From positions 1 to 37,500 of the forward strand of contig WBZZ01001049.1 of assembly GCA_019918135.1 (NCBI GenBank): DNA of 37,500 bases, in the 5' to 3' direction. The notes under the pieces were generated by a model, which did no database searches, was not told the origin of the DNA, and worked only from the letters and a program-made list of their open reading frames with translations. The position numbers and the translations under genes were made by a program. Each line of letters begins with the position of its first letter. Positions within the stretch are counted from its first letter, which is position 1. The stretch is from Paulinella micropora. Lineage: Eukaryota; Cercozoa; Imbricatea; Euglyphida; Paulinellidae. Of the stretch, positions 24,901-34,648 are shown in pieces.

Positions 24901-27468
24901 AAGATATTATTTAATGTAAGCCGGGGTATTTATCCTTCCAATTCCACAGTACTCTGAAAATAACCTAATCTTCCTCCTCTACAAAGAGATGAAACCAGTA
25001 TGGCGGATAATGTAGGAGACTGTCAGAGCCAAGCAACAAAAAGGGAAAAAGAGAGGCATTTCCCAGCGTCACCCCTAACGATAATATTATACGGCTTAAA
25101 AAAGTAGTACCGGTTATGAATCGTAATATTATCGTTTTCAACCGGCTCAAAAGTATATAAATAAAAACGGATATAACTACATCTTAAAGAGATATAACTC
25201 TTCTATACATCACTGTGTATAGGGGTATAAGAAAAGGTCGCATATTACCTATCTGCGCCTACAGACCGGTACTACTTTTTACGCAGGATATTAACTTATG
25301 TAACCGGAACAGCTACTACGTGACTCTGACACTTAGTCGTCACTCAACTGTAGAGGGGCAGACCAAGCATAAGAATCAAGTCACTTGGCGACAAGCCGGA
25401 CAACACTCAATGCAACTATGTATTGTGCGGGCCGGCCGACAATCCTTTTTCCCCCTTGGGGGGAAGCCGCCGTCAGCGGTCGACCCCCACGCCGAAGACT
25501 CGTGACTGACTCCTCATTCGAAGGCGCCCTCGACCGACCGACACATGACATAAGGCATTCCGACTGTCGGCTGCGTATAAGTAAAAATAATTAGTCCACG
25601 TCCAGTGCGAGTCTCATCCGTGAGAACTCGTGCCCCCGAGCTTCAGCTCTATCCCGGCCATATGTTTTTTACGTCGTTTTAGTGGGGTCCAAAACGGAGG
25701 CAAAATAGGCGTAATGAGTTTTTTTAACATTATTTAGTAATTCTTTTTTGTTGCAAAGATCACGATGTGATCCAGTCCCCACTAAAAAAAAAACAACAAC
25801 CAAAAAATTAAATTTCAAATTTTATAACTGTTTAAAATCAGGAAATTTTGTGTTTTTTTCATTTAAAAAGTTTATTGGGCAAAGTTTGACCATAATTCAC
25901 GATAATGTGGTGGAGACTAATATCGAGGCAGAGCTTTCTGAACCTGAAGCCCTTTTAAAAAAATGTCAAGTAGTTTAGGAGGAGATTTTCCCTGGGATTT
26001 TGTAGCTTTTTCACTATTTTTTAGAAAAAATCCCGGGAACTCAATCATTTTTTGTGGTGCGTGTGGGGCCGGCGGTCTAGGAAAAGATGCCAGAGGAAAG
26101 GGTTCCCTGAGTGCATCAGCTATCTTTTACCACAAAGCATGTTAAAGCTATCTAAGTATATACATAGTAACCTTGACTGTTTTTGATTACTTGTACAAAA
26201 TATCTCTTAACATTTTTACTTGCAGGCTACAAACCAGCTAGGAGAAAACCACCTAATTTTTTTTGTTGAAACACGAAAATATAAAATTTCGTAGTTTGAG
26301 TATTATTTCTTGCACAGATGAATAGGTAAATCGTTTTGTACTATCATTAAACGTATTTCTCCAACTTTGTGTTATTTGTAAATGTCTGTGGAAGGCAAAA
26401 ACTCAAAATCACAAAACCAGCATTTATCTGGTTTTGGGGCCGTATACATCTTAGTATTCATCCGTTTTAAGAATTTTAAGTATTGGAGCAGTCTTTCACG
26501 ACAATAAACTAAAGCTCCACCAAAGGAATTTTGTTCATTTTGCCTAGAAGCTACAAACCAAAAAGTGGGTTTTCACAAACTTCACGTGTCTGACCTACAC
26601 ATGCATGTATATTTTTCCTGGACCTTGCTTCTACAGTTTTTTTAGTGTAATCATATCTCACTGACATATACTTACGATAGATACAAAAATATTGAGAATG
26701 GGATGTGCCTGCTTCATTCCTGGAGGCATGCAAGTCCAAGATGTCGGAATGTCAAAAAAGTTTTGACCATTTTTCTTTTGGAGTTCGTGTGATTTTTCAA
26801 CAAAAACTACGTAGATTTGAAGGTATGGTAATTTAGGACTCCACCAACCTATTTAGGAGCTGCAGGACCGTCAATTGTTTTAGAAATACATTTTTATTTG
26901 CTTGCTCAGCTGCCCTTAAGGGACTGTTTTCTGGCCGACTCTGTGTGTCTCAGAGATGTCACAGTGAAATTTTCTCAAAATTCGATCAAATTATTTATAA
27001 AGATGCATTGTATAACGTTCGATAGTTCAAAAGCTAAGAAAATAACAAGCAAAACCAGATTTTTTAATCATAATCGTGGTTGCACACCATTTTTTTACCA
27101 CATTGAATCAGTAAAAAAATTACGGCCCGACCTGTCTTTTTGACAAAGTTTCCGAAATATTTTCCACAAGAATTAGTGATTTTTTTTGCAACTTCAAATG
27201 CTTCGTTTGTCAAAACTACTAAAAATAATTTAAAATCGATTGCAGATTCTGAATCAAGGTGATCTGAAGAATTCAACTGTATATGTTTTATTATTTTTAA
27301 ACTGGCGAATCGGCTAAAGACCCGAAGGGGAGGGGGGGGTACAAAAACACATGTCAAGTTCCTCTGGCATCTGCTGCATATGCCATCTTTGACCTTCCCT
27401 TCCAGTCGAAAAGAAAAAGTAGCTGATTATCCGTAAGCGACATCAGTCTCCATTGCAATCCACAAATG
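24901..27468. other. Long AT-rich region without recognisable genes
   Basis: No ORF longer than about 100 codons with a sensible composition. A GC-richer patch at about 25420-25560 stands out but has no recognisable content. Poly-T/poly-A runs are frequent from 25700 to 27200. Probably decayed repeat DNA. Confidence 0.45.
25099..25280. repeat. 16-bp perfect inverted repeat around a TATA-like motif
   Basis: AAAAAGTAGTACCGGT at 25099-25114 is matched by ACCGGTACTACTTTTT at 25265-25280. The ~150-bp interior contains TATATAAATA (about 25154-25163). No ORF. It could be a small MITE or an LTR/promoter remnant. Confidence 0.6.
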
Positions 27469-28765
27469 TCACGTTTTGACTCGCTTCCGCGATCTTCCAC
27501 GACCCTTGACAATGTGTTCTTCCGTTGCGATCGACGCTGGTTTTTCTCTCCTCTTTTTCGCCACAACTTCCTTATCACACTTCGGCACCCATACCAACAA
27601 AAATGATATGCCCGCGCTCTGTACGTCATCACATATTCGAAGCGGAATCCTTCGTTCCTCCGTTAAATCAAACGTCATATCCAGATCCACCCTCGGCATC
27701 AATTGCACCGTCCAAGATGTAAAATCCTCGTCGTCCTTCTCGATGGACGCGTCCCATTGCTCCAAGCCTTCCCCATCCCGAAACACAGGTGCAAATATTC
27801 TATCCCGCGTGAGCTCAACCTCAGTTTTGCTTCTCCAAAACTGCATTGTTGGTGCCAACCCCAACGCAGCTCGTACCAGTGTTTTGGGTTGTACATATGT
27901 GACTTGCTTTGAAAAGAAATGATCGAAGTCCTTATCCATAACCGTATCCTCATGCGGCCGACACAGATAAAATTTATTGAACTGCCAATCGATCTTATCC
28001 ACATCCCTGCAGACTATCCACTGCTTCTTCCAGACCGTACCCTTACGGCCATGTATCGCTTCCGTCGGCTTAAGGATATCCTTTTTATCCTTAGCGTCCG
28101 CCAGTGCGTTGACGTCCCGACCCGCATGTTTCGCTTCCACTTTGCCTTCCTCTTGCTGCTTCCGCAGCGCCTCCTCACGCTCCTTACGCGTAATCAACGA
28201 TGGCGGTTGTCTAAATGCCTGAGCAATGCGCCTAAACGGTTGCTCCTCATTCTCGTCCTCCAACAAATAAGGACTAAACTTGGCCAATCGCAGCACATGA
28301 ACAATCTGTTCCCTTCCTCGTGCCCCCGTGGGCGCTATCTTATAATTGTACGCGCCTGTCTGCAGTACAATCTTAAATGGTCCATGCCACTTATTGTAGA
28401 ACTTGACCGATACTCCCTTCGGTACAGTTGGAACATACAACAAGACCGTATCACCTTCCTTATACTCTACATGAGAGTACTTGCCCAGTTCCTGCTCCCG
28501 CTGAATCTCCCGTAGCGTCTCCCGGCACTTTTCTATACGAGCTTCTGTCATAGCCCGTAATCGAACTCCCAACCGTTCGCACTGCTCCCATTTATCGGGT
28601 GGAAACAAAAGCTCTGTTGGCGTGTTCAACGTTCTCCCGTATACCACCTGATGCGGGCGCACACCCCGCGCATGTCCTCCTAAAGACGCTGAAGCCAAAT
28701 TGTTAACGGCGAACGTAAACATAGGCGCCACGTATATCTAATTGAGCTGGCTATTCTTGCAATAG
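27469..28765 (-). pseudogene. Gypsy integrase, C-terminal part of fragment 2, with novel C-terminal domain
   Basis: It continues the integrase after the insertion: AVNNLAS, then HQVVYGRTLNTP, GDTVLLYVP, KWHGPFKI, then a charged linker and the terminal domain shared with fragment 1 (FYLCRP; MQFWRS; LEQWD; FTSWTVQLMPR). A TAG at plus 28738-28740 interrupts the frame where an aromatic residue (Trp in fragment 1) is expected. Downstream of that the frame is open for about 420 codons to the stop at 27469. Confidence 0.8.
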
Positions 28766-29456
28766 TGTATTAAGACCGGAGATCTAACCCTTACAAGCTC
28801 AAATGAAAAAGGGAATTTAATAATAAGATTGAACACAACTGGTTCAGAAGTAACCTACTTCAAGAATAGAAAGGGAAGTCAGGTATGAACACCAACAACA
28901 AGCCAACGGGAAAACTCGTCAAAACGGAGTGTCCCTTTGACACGGGTCAACTGACACGATGCGTTACGTCCGTAACCTGCACAAATGCCAAAACACACCA
29001 CCAAAGATCAACCCATAAGTGCAATTTCCCTTATTTAGCCATATATTCCCAGTCACGGGAAAACTGCAAAAGTTCACGAAATTTCCTTGCTAATTTTCCT
29101 TAACTTCAAACGGTTACTGCATTTGCTACAGAAGGATCGGGTCAACGCTATTAATGTGGTAGGTTATTCAATACGGATACTACAGCTTTGTGTAAGTTAC
29201 ATCCTAACAACCTTCACCACTCCGGTAAACGGTTAAGTGCAAAATATAGGATTTAAGGCACTATGGGATTTAAGCTTCCAAGCTTCCCTCCAGTACCTCT
29301 TATCCTAATACAACATTAAACCAGAAATATTTGTTCAGAATCGGAAATGTACTAAGACTTCATCTTAAAATACATGTAATAACAAGGAATCACTTCCACG
29401 AGTGAATTCCCGTAAAAACCAATAGCTTGATGTAGTATACCGTAGGTGTTAGAACA
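28766..29456. mobile_element. 691-bp insertion in Gypsy fragment 2, possible solo LTR
   Basis: It begins TGTATTAAGACC and ends GGTGTTAGAACA, so it has TGT...ACA ends of the LTR type. Taking it out restores a continuous integrase frame that aligns with fragment 1. It is non-coding and AT-rich. No 5-bp target-site duplication is visible (at most a shared G), so solo-LTR status is uncertain. It lacks GT-AG ends, so it is not an intron. Confidence 0.55.
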
Positions 29457-29951
29457 GGTCTTCAATGATGCCTTTAGCGTCCTATGCACTCGCTCAATTT
29501 TGCCGTTAGCTATTGGGTTAAAAGCAGTTACATACTGCGAATCAAACCCAAAGAACTTAGCAATCCTTTGCGAGACCTCATTCGCAAAACTTGTACCTCT
29601 GTCCGAGATGATCCGTATCGGAATCCCTATGCGGCAAAATACATGATCAATCAAAGCAGCAGCTGTAGCTTCCGCGGTTACATCCGTAACAGGAACGGTG
29701 ATAACGTAATTGGAGGCTCGATCAATCACCGTTAACAGATATTTGAATTTCCCCGCTCCCGCCTCAGGGAAAGGACCAACATGATTGATATGTAAGGTAT
29801 CGAAAATATCCAAGGTGGTATCATATTCACCCTTGAGTCCCAAAGTCGGCTTATACGGAAGCTTTGCCATCTGACAGTGAGTGCAACCTTTCACAAACTC
29901 CTTGACCCTTTCGCCTAGGTTATCCCACCAAAAGCTACTGCATTGACTATA
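29457..29951 (-). pseudogene. Gypsy integrase, N-terminal part of fragment 2
   Basis: It retains only the Cys-Cys half of the HHCC zinc motif (GCTHC), then the rve core. The first catalytic Asp is replaced by Asn (HINHVGPF, Asn codon at plus 29784-29786; fragment 1 has HIDHVGPF). The second Asp (SDRGTSF) and the Glu (NGKIERVHR) are present. Homology ends at 29457, and the reading frame then enters inserted DNA. Loss of the first Asp should abolish catalysis. Confidence 0.8.
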
Positions 29952-31680
29952 CGACCTCGACCTAAGCTCCCACCTCGACCTAAGTCAGGAAATGTCGTGG
30001 TGAGTGCTACGTGTGGTAGGAAGTGTGGGGAAGAAGTCTGGGTGAAAGTTTGGAGTGGGAGGGAGTAAGTCTGGGCGACCTGTACTGGAAACAGGGTGCA
30101 GCCGACCTCGACCTAAGGGCCGACCTCGACCTAAGTCATGAAATTTTGTCGTGGGTGTTACGTTAGGTGGGAAATGTCAGGAAGAAGTTGTGGTGAAAGT
30201 TTGGAGCGGGAGGGAGCAAGTCTGGGCGAACTGCCCTGGAAACAGGGTGCAGCCGACCTCGACCTAAGTCCATCTCGACCTAAGTCACGAAAGTTCGTTG
30301 TGGGTGTTACGTTTGGTGGGAAGTGTGGGGAAGAAGTCGTGGTGAAAGTTTGGGGCGGGAGGGAGCAAGTCTGGGTAAGGTGCACGGTAAACAGTGTGCA
30401 GCCGACCTCGACCTAAGGGACCACCTCGACCTAAGTTACGAAATTTCATCGTGGGTGTTACGTTTGGTGGAAGTGTGGGGAAGAAGTCGTGGTGAAAGTT
30501 TGGGGCGTGAAGGAGTAAGTCTGGGCGACCTGTACTGGAAACAGGGTGCAGCCGACCTCGACATAAGGGCACACCTCGACCTAAGTCAGGAAATTTCGGC
30601 GAGGGTGATACGTTTGGCGGGAAGTGTGGTGAAGAAGTAGTGGTGAAAGTTTGGAGCGGGAAGGAGCAAGTCTGGACGAACTGCGCTGGAAACAGGGTGC
30701 AGACGACCCCGACCTAAGCGCATACCTCAACCTAAGTCAGGAAATTTCGTTGTGGGTGTTACATTTGGTGGGAAGTGTGGGAAAGAAGTCGTGGTGAAAG
30801 TATGGTGCGGGAAGTAGTAAGTCTGGGCGACCTGTACTGGAAACAGGGTGCAGCCGACCTCGACCTAAGCGCCGACCTCGACCTAGTTACGAAAGTTCGT
30901 TGTGTTACGTGTGGTGGGAAGTGTGAGGAAGAAGTCGTGGTGAAAGTTTGGAGTGGGAAGGAGTAAGTCTGGACGAACTGCGCTGGAAACAGGGTGCAGC
31001 TGACCTCGATCTAAGAGCCCACCTCGACCTAAGTCAGGAAATTTCGTCGAGGGTGTTACGTTTGGTGGGAAGTGTAGGGAAGAAGTCGTGGTGAAAGTTT
31101 GGAGTAGGAAGGAGTAAGTCTGGGCGAGCTGTACTGGAAACAGTGTGCAGCCGACCTCGACCTAAGCGCCGACCTCGACCTAAGTAAGAAAATTTCGTCG
31201 TGGGTGTTACGTTTGGTGGGAAGTGTGGGGAAGAAGTCGTGGTGAATGTTTGGGGCGGGAAGGAGCAAGTCTGGGCGACCTGTACTGTAAACGGTGTCAA
31301 TCCGACCTCGACCTAAGGTACCACCTCGACTTAAGTCAGGAAATTTCGTCGTGGGTGTTACGTTTGGTGGGAAGTGTGGGGAAGTAGTGGTAAAAATTTG
31401 AAGTGGGAAGGAGCAAGTCTGCGCGAATTGCACTGGAAAAAAGTGGGAAGCATACCTCGACCTAAGCGCCGACCTCGACCTAAGCGCCGACCTCGACCTA
31501 AGCGCCGACCTCGACCTAAGTCACGAAATTTCGTCGTGTGTGTTACGTTTGGTGGGAAGTGTGGGGAAGAAGTCGTGGTGAAAGTTTGGAGCGGGAAGGA
31601 GTAAGTCTGGGCGAGCTGTACTGGAAACAGGGTTAATCCGACCTCGACCTAGGGGGCACACCTCGACCTAAGTCATGAAA
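29952..31680. repeat. Satellite-like tandem array, ~150-bp unit, about 11 copies
   Basis: The landmark AAGAAGT recurs at 30031, 30182, 30331, 30481, 30632, 30783, 30929, 31080, 31231 and 31567, with a deleted form at about 31382. Spacing is 146-151 bp except for the last interval. Each unit holds GTTACGTTTGGTGGGAAGTG, GTGAAAGTTTGG and GGAAACAGGGTGCAGCC, and ends with two or more copies of an 18-bp subrepeat, GACCTCGACCTAAGCGCC. The 185-bp last interval reflects extra 18-bp copies. Since 150 is a multiple of three, ORFs run through it on both strands, but nothing suggests a protein. Confidence 0.92.
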
Positions 31681-32044
31681 ATGATGTTGAAAACTTTTTT
31701 GTGAAGAATTTAATTGTGATGAATTCAGTGAAAGTTTGAGGTCAAAAGGAGCACGTTTGGCTGAGTTGTGTTGAAAATAAGTTTTCACTTTTTGGTGAAT
31801 TTGGCAAAGTTCATTCCCTTGCGAATTCGGGACAGTCTGGCGAATTTGGGACAGTACACTGCAACTGGAAGCCATCCTCTGCCGCCACTCGCAAGCAGCC
31901 CCGGGACATTTTCACATGACAACACGCTCGTCGTCTCAGGAGTCCCGACGTCTACTTCGCATCTCCGACCGTCGTCTGCGGGAACATATACGTACGCAAA
32001 TCTTTGCGTCCGTCCCCGCAAGAAGATATCATCGGTAAGACTTC
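31681..32044. other. Degenerate satellite monomer and unassigned sequence
   Basis: Bases about 31728-31785 align with part of the 150-bp unit (GTGAAAGTTTG, then AGGAGCACGTTTGGCTGAG) but are much diverged and AT-richer: a decayed edge monomer. From about 31860 the composition becomes more balanced, and a GTAAGA at 32034 could be a 5' splice site. No gene can be assigned. Confidence 0.45.
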
Positions 32045-32581
32045 ATGCGTTTAGACTCGGCATGCAACTGCAAAGGCGTAGCCCTCCTCAACTGGGTAAT
32101 ACACCAAGAACTTGAGATCGTGTCGCTCCCACCAGTCGACGCACGCTCATCCGTGGGTATTGATGCTATCCTCTCTGAAGGCATCGAACTATTCGTCTCG
32201 GCCACCCCGACGTCTCCGCTTCATGCCATCACGATTTACCTCTCGAGCCACCTCCCTGACGGTATGAACTTGCTTCTTGCCAACGAGGTCGCCGCCCAGC
32301 TCAACCTCTCCATTGACGACGCGCAAGCGATCCGGCCCACGGACTACATGCCCCGGAAGCCGCCTTCCAAGCAGATCGTCTATGAGACGGAGTTTCACCT
32401 CTTCGAGACGCCACTTCAAGTCGGTGATTTACAATTAGCTGCGGTCAGCTACGACTTCCGCCCTGCAACATTGGCGAATTTACATCTGTCCCAGTCATTC
32501 AGTCTCGCCTACTTCAGCCTTCCCAAATCAGTTTGGTTTTCAAGTTCACCAACGCGGCACTATCAGTTTTATTACTGTTAA
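32045..32581 (+). CDS. Hypothetical ORF, possible gene or retroelement fragment
   Basis: 178 codons with a balanced, protein-like composition between about residues 15 and 160, which the surrounding DNA lacks. A central stretch (HLPDGMNLLLANEVAAQLNL) faintly recalls the C-terminal part of retropepsins, where a hydrophobic LLG-type motif follows LPxG, but the Gly and the catalytic Asp motif are not evident. The last ~20 residues look non-coding. It has no recognisable start context. It could be an exon or an inactive element fragment. Confidence 0.3.
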   Translation: MRLDSACNCKGVALLNWVIHQELEIVSLPPVDARSSVGIDAILSEGIELFVSATPTSPLHAITIYLSSHLPDGMNLLLANEVAAQLNLSIDDAQAIRPTDYMPRKPPSKQIVYETEFHLFETPLQVGDLQLAAVSYDFRPATLANLHLSQSFSLAYFSLPKSVWFSSSPTRHYQFYYC

Positions 32582-33080
32582 CTAGAAACAAAAAGACACT
32601 AACCGTTTGAGAACTGGACACCTCCGACTCACAATCTACAGTCAAGTCTAGTGTGACTCTTGATCATAAGTTGCATCCGAGTCCAAGCCTGCAAAGAGTT
32701 CGAAATTACGTAAATAAACGAAGTGACCTCTGTACGACTATTTACTGGTATTTCACCTCAGGCAGTGCTCTCACAGAGTCAGGACTCAATGCAGCCATAG
32801 TGATCTTAATAAGAGTTTGTTGTATCTGCCCCCGCGGCCTACTTGAAGAGTTGTATACAAACTCACAATTCGAATTTTTTCCTTCCAAAAGAAAACTACG
32901 CACACAGAGCCACGGTTTGGTGTGTTCTGTCGATCGATTTAGAAAGACCCAGAGTCTCCTTCAGTGAGTTTTTACTCAGTCATCGTACCGGCTTCACCCG
33001 CCACAGCCCAGCGCTTTTCCCACTTGGCCCGCCGCATCGTCCCTAGTCAAGCTACGCCGCCGCCGCAACGACCAGACTAC
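32582..33080. other. Non-coding interval
   Basis: Short ORFs only; nothing recognised. Confidence 0.35.
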
Positions 33081-33292
33081 AATGAACAATTTATTAATAA
33101 TAGTATTTAGTCATACCTGCCCACCCCAATCACAATTAACTCTTTCACCTACATCACTCTAAGTGTAACGGTGAGTTCAAAGCTTTGGCGGTTTGGGGGT
33201 TCTGGCGCTAGGTGACGTGTTGGTATCGTCCATCTCTTATAAAGTAAAGTCCGACCCTCTCGTTGTCCAGTGGGTTATGAGCCTTGGTAGCG
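33081..33292. repeat. Dispersed repeat, copy 2
   Basis: Same family and orientation as 19791-20078, about 13.3 kb away. Shorter by internal deletions. The shared right-hand block (GTTGTCCAGTGG) resembles a tRNA A-box, but no B-box or tRNA fold was found. Confidence 0.75.
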
Positions 33293-34129
33293 CTTAACTC
33301 TGGCACTGCAAGCAAGGAAGAAGACCATCGCCGACTGGGAGGCGACAGTCGACAAAGGGGTTGGTGTCATTCCTGTAATTAACACATAAAAAGGGAAGCT
33401 TTCGCAACCCTGTGGCTCAGTTTTGAACACATAGTACGTGACCTGTCCCCGTTTTTGGTTAAGTGAGTCACCGGCGTCGGGGCAAAGAGGCAAGAACTAC
33501 AAGCACACTTCTCTTTTATTTCAAGATTAACTTGATATTTTATTATTATAATTAATATATTTTTTTTCTTTCTTTTCTTTGAGTTAACCTCCGCACTCCG
33601 CTTCATTTTGTTTTCCGACCGGCGGCGCTTTTGTCACCGTGACGGCCCGGTATTAATATATTTCAAGTTTGATACCGGCCACTTCCAATTTCTATCTCTT
33701 CTGCTTCACACTCAGGCTCTACGAGTAGCAAGTATTTTATTAAAACAGTGTTTGCGTAAAGAAGAAATGGAAATATTATTTATTAATAGTAAAAAAAAAG
33801 AAAGGAACCAGTAAGAGCGGCGCAGCAAAAACAGGGAAAACGAACAGGAGAAAAACACTAAAAAAATAAAAATGAAAAGGAAAGAAAAAGAAAATAAGAA
33901 CCAAGGGAAACAAAAGCTGGACTCATTCTCGAAACACTGAAGAAGATGAAGGAAGAAAGCTAATTTAAGCATGGTTTGCATAAAATATTACCGGTAATAA
34001 TATTACTGCCGACGGCCAACACGAAAAATCTTCGTTTTTCAACTAATACCCTGGCAAAATTTGGGAAGAACTAGTATTATATGCGTGGTCAGCCAGAAGA
34101 AATTACTCGCAAAAGTTGTTAAGCGAAAG

Positions 34130-34199
<70 letters not shown>

Positions 34200-34648
34200 G
34201 GAGCAGAAATGATTTCACAATTTTTTCGTCCTCCTTCGAAACGCATAATCTAGCATACCAACTGTAGGTCATGGTATTGAAATCTTTTGATGTTGATATA
34301 CGAACGTGAACTCACTTTAGTTAAGCAAACTGGGTGGATTCAGCTTCGTATCTCTTCATTGCCAAGGGCAGTCGGAGCGCACACAGATGCTTCTTCTTTG
34401 CCACACGTTACATCTGATGGGGTATTATGACTTCGACTTTTCACTACTATTACAATTAATATAAATTATTCATATTATACACTGTTACAGGTCATCAAAC
34501 CATTACTAGTACATAACGTTGCTTTCCCTTCAGAACGACTGCCCGATGTTTAAGTTATGTAAAATATGAACATCACATTCTGTTGATGCTCAGAACGCGT
34601 GTCCATGCCAAGACGCACCTTGACTGATGTTCAAACATAAATGTCCGC
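33293..34648. other. AT-rich non-coding region
   Basis: It includes a purine-rich stretch (about 33770-33925), a 14-bp palindrome (TATTACCGGTAATA, near 33986) and the long A tract at 34130-34198. No credible gene. It contains the 3' flank of the transporter gene; no canonical minus-strand AATAAA was found close to its stop. Confidence 0.4.
34130..34198 (+). repeat. 69-nt adenine homopolymer
   Basis: An uninterrupted A run preceded by AAGCGAAAG and followed by CGGAGCAG. It may be the tail of a retroposed transcript, but no coding body or target-site duplication is clear. Confidence 0.9.

Larger units (their letters stand above)
27469..29951 (-). mobile_element. Ty3/Gypsy retrotransposon fragment 2, truncated and interrupted
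   Basis: A minus-strand pol remnant starting in the middle of the integrase zinc-binding domain at 29951, where it abuts the 150-bp satellite, and ending with the pol stop at 27469. A 691-bp insertion (28766-29456) splits the integrase. Reverse transcriptase, Gag and LTRs are absent. It is related to fragment 1 along its whole length, but the amino-acid sequence is well diverged. Confidence 0.85.

Noticed and set aside
28766..29456. Insertion in Gypsy fragment 2 as an intron
   Set aside because: No GT-AG (or AT-AC) boundary gives the conserved integrase frame; the ends are TGT...ACA.
30138..31604. Several ORFs on both strands within the satellite as a repeat protein
   Set aside because: Openness follows from the 150-bp period and lack of stops; both strands are equally open and no start or flanking gene structure supports coding.
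29952..31680. CRISPR-like array
   Set aside because: Units are whole ~150-bp tandem copies without unique spacers, in eukaryotic-type DNA.
34039..34272. ORF with a poly-Phe run (minus) or poly-Lys run (plus)
   Set aside because: Translation of the 69-A homopolymer.
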